Origin: an uncultured Ruminococcus sp.
GTDB taxonomy: Bacteria; Bacillota; Clostridia; Oscillospirales; Ruminococcaceae
Length of the DNA stretch: 9,118 nt
Assembly: GCA_946612185.1 (NCBI GenBank)
Contig: CAMOEP010000068.1
Coordinates: 1 to 9,118 of the forward strand
Direction: 5' to 3'
Below the pieces are notes generated by a model. The model had not been told where the DNA came from, made no database searches, and was given only the letters and a program-made list of their open reading frames with translations. The position numbers and the translations under genes were made by a program. Positions 5,690-9,118 of this stretch are shown piece by piece. The first letter of the stretch is position 1. Every line of letters starts with the position of its first letter.

Positions 5690-7409
5690 TGCTTCCGCCC
5701 TCCTTCTCGTTCATCTGGGACTGGTAAATTTCCCGGTATATCGGGCATTTTTCAAGAAGCTGACCATGAGTTCCGATGCCGGCGCTCTCACCATCGTCCA
5801 TGACCACGATGCAGTCAGCGTCCATGAGTGAGGTGGTGCGCTGGGATATCATTACCACCGCTGTGCCGGACATATCGTTTTTCAGCGCACGGCGAAGTTT
5901 CAGGTCGGTCTGGTAGTCAAGGGCGCTGGTAGAGTCGTCGAGAATGACCATATCCGGGCTGCCCACCAATGCCCTTGCAATGGAGAGTCGCTGGCGCTGA
6001 CCGCCGGACAGATTGCGTCCGCCCTGGGCGATGCGAGCGTCAAGCTTATCGGGCATAGCGCTGACGAACTCCCAAGCCTGGGCGGTTTTCAGGGCGGAAA
6101 TTATCTCCTCGTCGGAAGCGTCCGCCTTGCGCCACTTCATATTCTCCCGGACAGTTCCGCTGAAAAGCACCGCCTTCTGAGGAACTACGCCGATACGACT
6201 GCGCAGGGCGGAAAGGTCGGTGTCCTGGATTTTTACGCCGTCAACCAGAACGTCGCCGCTGTCGGGGGTGTAAAAACCGGGGATAAGCGCCGCAATTGTG
6301 GACTTTCCGCTGCCAGTACCGCCGATGATGCCGAGGGTCTGACCCTTGCCGAGTGAAAAACTGATGCCGCTGACGGAAGGTTCACCAGCGTTATCGTAAG
6401 TGAAGGTAACGCTGCGGAATTCCAGCAGACTGGCGGTTTTTTCGGGAACTGCGCTGCCGCTTTCCTCCGGCGGCAGGTCAAATATCTCGCTTACACGGTT
6501 AGCGGAGGCGAAGGCTTTGGTGAATGTGACGATAAGGTTCGCAAGGACGATAAGCGCAAGAAGTATCTGGGTCATGTAATTGGTAAATGCAGTCAACTGA
6601 CCCTGTGTCAGGTGACCGGTGTCGATGCGCACGCCGCCGAACCAGAGGATCGCAGCGATGCCCAGGTTCATTATCATAAAGGCGGCAGGATTGAGAATTG
6701 CCGATATCTTGCCGACTGCGGAAGCGCACTGTGCGATGTCGTCCACCGCCTCGCTGAACTCCTGTGTCTCCTCGCCCTGCCGTGAGAACGCCCGGATAAC
6801 TCTCGTTCCTTCCAGCGACTCACGGGTCAGCAGGGACGCACGGTCAAGTTTTTGCTGTGTGCGCTTGTACATGGGGACGGTTTTCCGCATTATCACGAAG
6901 ATTATTGCGGAAATAAGCGGTGCGGCGATGAAGAATATCAGCGAAAGCTTCACGTCGATAGTCAGTGCCATGACCGCAGCACCAATGACAAGGAACGGCG
7001 CTCGCACAGCAAGTCGAATGAACATATTCACGCCGTTCTGGACGGTCATAGAGTCGTTTGTCAGGCGGTTGACCAGCGAGGACGTGCCAACCTTGTCGAT
7101 GCTGGAATAGGACAGGGTGTTGATGTGGCGGTAGAGTGCCTCACGAAGCTGCGTGCCAAAGCCGTAGGCGCATTTTGCCGCAAGGTACTGGCAGGTCAGG
7201 GCGAAGCCAAGTCCGCAAATACCCAGTATTACGATAATTCCGCTCATTTTCAGCACATATCCGCTGTCACGCTGAGCGATGCCGTTGTCTATCATTTTCG
7301 CCATGACCACGGGAACTATCAGCTCAAATATCGCTTCCAGAAGCTTGAAAAACGGACCAAAGACAAGTTCCTTTTCGTGACCACGCAGGAATCTTAGCAA
7401 TTTTTTCAT
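5673..7409 (-). CDS. ABC exporter half-transporter, partner subunit with degenerate Walker B and switch
   Basis: This 578-residue membrane protein has six transmembrane helices (about 15-310) and an ATPase domain (about 325-560). Motifs are Walker A GGTGSGKST (363-371), Q-loop Q411, a canonical signature LSGGQ (467-471), Walker B MVILDD with D492 where the catalytic Glu normally is, and Q523 where the switch His should be (ISQRTTS). The losses complement the altered LSQGQ of the next gene, so the two must form one heterodimer with one working and one degenerate ATP site. The ATG at 7409 is chosen over an in-frame TTG at 7421 because GGGAGG lies four bases upstream, and the TTG would be inside the terminator T-run and ribosome binding site. 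It sits 50 bases after the pyrophosphorylase stop codon. Confidence 0.93.
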   Translation of the reverse strand: MKKLLRFLRGHEKELVFGPFFKLLEAIFELIVPVVMAKMIDNGIAQRDSGYVLKMSGIIVILGICGLGFALTCQYLAAKCAYGFGTQLREALYRHINTLSYSSIDKVGTSSLVNRLTNDSMTVQNGVNMFIRLAVRAPFLVIGAAVMALTIDVKLSLIFFIAAPLISAIIFVIMRKTVPMYKRTQQKLDRASLLTRESLEGTRVIRAFSRQGEETQEFSEAVDDIAQCASAVGKISAILNPAAFMIMNLGIAAILWFGGVRIDTGHLTQGQLTAFTNYMTQILLALIVLANLIVTFTKAFASANRVSEIFDLPPEESGSAVPEKTASLLEFRSVTFTYDNAGEPSVSGISFSLGKGQTLGIIGGTGSGKSTIAALIPGFYTPDSGDVLVDGVKIQDTDLSALRSRIGVVPQKAVLFSGTVRENMKWRKADASDEEIISALKTAQAWEFVSAMPDKLDARIAQGGRNLSGGQRQRLSIARALVGSPDMVILDDSTSALDYQTDLKLRRALKNDMSGTAVVMISQRTTSLMDADCIVVMDDGESAGIGTHGQLLEKCPIYREIYQSQMNEKEGGSNAQNA

Positions 7410-7419
7410 ATATCCTCCC

Positions 7420-7450
7420 AAAAATCAAGCCTGACGTTTTGTCAGGCTTG
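7420..7450 (-). terminator. Terminator-like hairpin touching the ABC gene ribosome binding site
   Basis: On the minus strand a perfect 10-base-pair stem, CAAGCCTGAC and GTCAGGCTTG (7426-7435 with 7441-7450), with loop AAAAC is followed by ATTTTT and then at once by GGGAGG, the ribosome binding site of the ABC gene. It looks like an intrinsic terminator for the pyrophosphorylase gene. With no visible promoter in the 50-base gap, it may instead act as a partial terminator or attenuator setting the level of the ABC exporter. Confidence 0.75.
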
Positions 7451-7459
7451 TGATGACTA

Positions 7460-8692
7460 TTAAAGCTGAACGTCGTTCTGTTTGAGGAGTTCCCTTGCAG
7501 ACTCCACGGAATCCACGCCGGTAGCGTTCTTAATCGGTGCGAACTCCTTGCTGCGGACGACCTCATAAGGCAGGCAGCTATCCTGCATATGCACCATATC
7601 CAGAACCAGTGTCTCGAACTTGTAGCCGTTGGGCTTTTCAGGGCTGATGAGGCAGCCGTTTTCGTCCATATACGGTATTTTTTTCTCAACAACATGGACG
7701 GGCATTTTCTGGTTCATTATCTGTTCCAGCTTTTCGGTGCTGAACAGGTAGTTGAGGATAACGCCGTATTTGTAGGCAAGTTCGCCATCGTCGTTCCTGC
7801 GGCTTATCATTTCCGGGGTCATTTCGTAGTACTCCACGATAGAGGGCATACCGTCCTCCAGGCAGAGAACGCCCACACGCTCGTTAGGGTCAGCTTTGCT
7901 TACTACCTTGCCGCCGGACTGACTGCCGGACTTTACAACAGCGCCGATGAAAAGCGGGTCAGCGATCTGCTGAAGAACGTTATCAACGGCGAAAACGTTC
8001 AGCCACTCGATGCCCTTGGACTTGATGTCCTCCAAAAGACCGGCTCTTACCAGAGATGAGAACCATCCGCCGTTGCCGTTGGGCGATGAGGAGATCTTGC
8101 CGGGGGCTTCCATGTATATCTTACCGGAAAAGTCCACGGAGGGAGCCATATCCTGAATGAAGAAGCTTACATGGTCGGGGTCGTAGCCGAAGAAGTTCTT
8201 CTCCTTGAAGAAAGAGGTGGTATCCTCGTGGTTTTTCTCGCTGGTCATGATGTAAAGCTGTACCCATGTACCAGTCTCCTTGACCACCTTCATCAGGTTA
8301 TTGATAAGGCACTGGAAGATGTAAAGGTCACGGGTGACACCGACGTTAAACATACCCTTAGGCTTATCGAAGCCCAGGCGAGTACCCTGACCGCCAGCCA
8401 GTAAAACAGCGGCAGCCTTACCGTTTTTGATGATATCGCAGCCGATTTTGCGGTACTCCTGGCTATTGCGTTCGATGTCGCTGATAGTGACAGCGCCCAG
8501 GGGGGTAAAAGTGCCACGCTTGGCGCTTGCCCGCTTGGATTCGTCGAGACATTCCAGAACGGAGAAGTCAATTTTTTCTATCTGGCTGATGAGGGAAGCC
8601 TTATCAGCGTCGGAAAGTTCGTTATAATGTGCAAGAAGATGCTCCTGACCGTATTTGGACAGAAGGCTCATAATTTCATCAAAATTTTTCAT
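7460..8692 (-). CDS. UDP-N-acetylhexosamine / UDP-sugar pyrophosphorylase (eukaryotic UAP-like, UDPGP family)
   Basis: This 410-residue cytoplasmic nucleotidyltransferase should join UTP and a sugar 1-phosphate to give UDP-sugar and pyrophosphate. The nucleotide loop LAGGQGTRLG (98-107) with KPKG (110-113) is the UDPGP signature. PNGNGG (204-209), VDN followed by ADPLFIG (236-250), GGKVVSKADPNERVGV (260-275), KPNGYKFE (353-360) and FAPIKNA (384-390) match the eukaryotic UAP pattern rather than GalU or GlmU. GlcNAc-1-P or GalNAc-1-P are therefore likely substrates, but bacterial members can be broad or prefer glucose-1-P. It is shorter than human UAP1 (about 500 residues). The ATG at 8692 has AAGGAG (8699-8704) six bases upstream and a strong promoter; a longer in-frame start at 8809 lies upstream of that promoter in repeat DNA. 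Confidence 0.88.
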   Translation of the reverse strand: MKNFDEIMSLLSKYGQEHLLAHYNELSDADKASLISQIEKIDFSVLECLDESKRASAKRGTFTPLGAVTISDIERNSQEYRKIGCDIIKNGKAAAVLLAGGQGTRLGFDKPKGMFNVGVTRDLYIFQCLINNLMKVVKETGTWVQLYIMTSEKNHEDTTSFFKEKNFFGYDPDHVSFFIQDMAPSVDFSGKIYMEAPGKISSSPNGNGGWFSSLVRAGLLEDIKSKGIEWLNVFAVDNVLQQIADPLFIGAVVKSGSQSGGKVVSKADPNERVGVLCLEDGMPSIVEYYEMTPEMISRRNDDGELAYKYGVILNYLFSTEKLEQIMNQKMPVHVVEKKIPYMDENGCLISPEKPNGYKFETLVLDMVHMQDSCLPYEVVRSKEFAPIKNATGVDSVESARELLKQNDVQL

Positions 8693-8731
8693 TATTTGCT
8701 CCTTAAATAGAAATGCAAGTATAGTACTTTT

Positions 8732-8760
8732 ATTATAACACATTTTTCCCCCGCCGTCAA
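8732..8760 (-). promoter_or_regulatory. Promoter of the pyrophosphorylase gene (possibly of the ABC genes too)
   Basis: TTGACG (8755-8760), a 17-base spacer and TATAAT (8732-8737) with extended TGT give a near-consensus promoter. Transcription should start near 8725, leaving a 33-base leader. The repeat array begins about 16 bases upstream of the -35 box. Read-through of the hairpin at 7420-7450 would carry this transcript into the exporter genes. Confidence 0.85.
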
Positions 8761-8776
8761 CAGTAATTTTTTCTCC

Positions 8777-8838
8777 AAGCTGAGCCACAAGCTGCGTCAG
8801 CTTGACCACATATCACGTTGACGCTCGCAAGCTGTGCC
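8777..8838. repeat. Stub of the long inverted-repeat family (R3 stub)
   Basis: Only the first 30 or so bases of a left arm remain (8799-8828, from AGCTTGACC to GACGCTCGC), preceded by AAGCTG (8777-8782) and the small hairpin AAGCTG-CGT-CAGCTT (8789-8803). It is cut off at the next small hairpin, AAGCTG-TGC-CAGCTT (8829-8843), which starts the following unit. It looks like the remnant of an older copy. Confidence 0.75.
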
Positions 8839-9017
8839 AGCTTGACCGCTTCTCACGTTGTCGCTTGCTTACGCTCGCTCACTTTTTTAGAAACGGGGCT
8901 TTGTACGTCGCTCAACCGTGTTTTGCTTGGTACAGAGTTCTCCGGCAGAACGATAAAATGGCAAATTTACAGAATTTCCCGAATAGAACTTAGTACCATT
9001 GCAAACCAAGCTGTGCC
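8839..9017. repeat. Half-unit of the long inverted-repeat family (R3A)
   Basis: This 179-base left arm plus loop plus inner right-arm stub (AGAACTTAGTACCA) ends at ACCAAG and the hairpin AAGCTG-TGC-CAGCTT (9008-9022), exactly the junction seen at 2418-2432. Its arm is of the same variant as R1 (TTGTCGCTTGCTTACGCTCG, GAAACGGGGCTTTGTACG). Frames crossing it on the plus strand are repeat by-products with no ribosome binding site or family resemblance. Confidence 0.85.
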
Positions 9018-9118
9018 AGCTTGACCGCTTCTCACGTTGACGCTCGTTAACTCGCTTACATAATAGAAACGGTACTTTTGCCGTCGCTCAACCGTGTTTC
9101 TACGGGTACAGAGTTCTC
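9018..9118. repeat. Repeat unit R3B, cut by the window edge
   Basis: The left arm of a further unit begins at AGCTTGACC. From CACGTTGACG (9033) to the window end it is identical, as far as I can read, to 2442-2527 of unit R2B, 86 bases. Whether it is a half-unit or a full unit cannot be told because its loop and right arm lie beyond the edge. Confidence 0.85.

Noticed and set aside
7410..7421. TTG start adding four residues to the first ABC subunit
   Set aside because: It would place the start within the terminator tail and the GGGAGG ribosome binding site itself.
8693..8809. Longer start for the pyrophosphorylase
   Set aside because: The extension reads through the promoter and into the repeat; ATG 8692 has AAGGAG six bases upstream.
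8802..9024. Two overlapping plus-strand frames of 63 and 68 codons at the right edge
   Set aside because: Both are made of repeat sequence and cross unit junctions; nothing suggests translation.
8777..9118. CRISPR array or phage-type direct repeats
   Set aside because: Units are about 176-245 bases, imperfectly palindromic and without short spacers of constant length; no cas gene is present.

Overview
The window looks like a fibre-degrading Clostridia/Oscillospiraceae genome, most plausibly a Ruminococcus-type organism. The reasons are a secreted protein ending in a clear two-repeat type I dockerin and apparently carrying a cohesin-like domain (a cellulosome adaptor layout), strong AGGAGG ribosome binding sites, sigma-A promoters with 17-base spacers and often an extended TGn -10, and a Firmicutes-type cysteine synthase. 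This assignment is inference from gene content; no database was consulted. Layout, left to right. Bases 1-437 hold no gene but carry a leftward promoter for a gene beyond the edge, a long imperfect inverted repeat (unit R1, 47-303), a candidate operator and a strong rightward promoter. That promoter drives a two-gene operon: cysteine synthase (438-1367) and, overlapping by one base, an EamA/DMT-family ten-helix transporter (1367-2239). Immediately after the transporter stop codon lies a tandem copy of the same repeat family: a half-unit plus a full unit (2241-2682). Next, on the minus strand, is tRNA-Gly(CCC) with an encoded CCA, its own promoter, and the terminator of the next gene. The rest of the window is read leftward: a eukaryote-like UDP-N-acetylhexosamine/UDP-sugar pyrophosphorylase (7460-8692), two overlapping genes for a heterodimeric ABC exporter (5673-7409 and 3950-5689), then the secreted cohesin-dockerin protein (2856-3800) with its own promoter. 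The right edge (8777-9118) is again the repeat family, as a tandem array that runs out of the window. How the genes may work together: the cysteine synthase and the EamA transporter are translationally coupled and may balance cysteine or O-acetylserine. The two ABC subunits have complementary degenerate ATP sites and must form one exporter. They are separated from the pyrophosphorylase gene only by a terminator-like hairpin whose T-run touches the ribosome binding site, so exporter expression may depend on read-through. The cohesin-dockerin protein appears to be an independent transcription unit and would serve extracellular plant-fibre-degrading complexes. The most unusual item is the repeat family: about 245-base long-hairpin units built from conserved blocks, ending in tiny hairpins with constant stem and variable loop, and occurring singly or as 'half-unit(s) + full unit' arrays beside promoters and a tRNA. 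I see no transposase or CRISPR array in the window.
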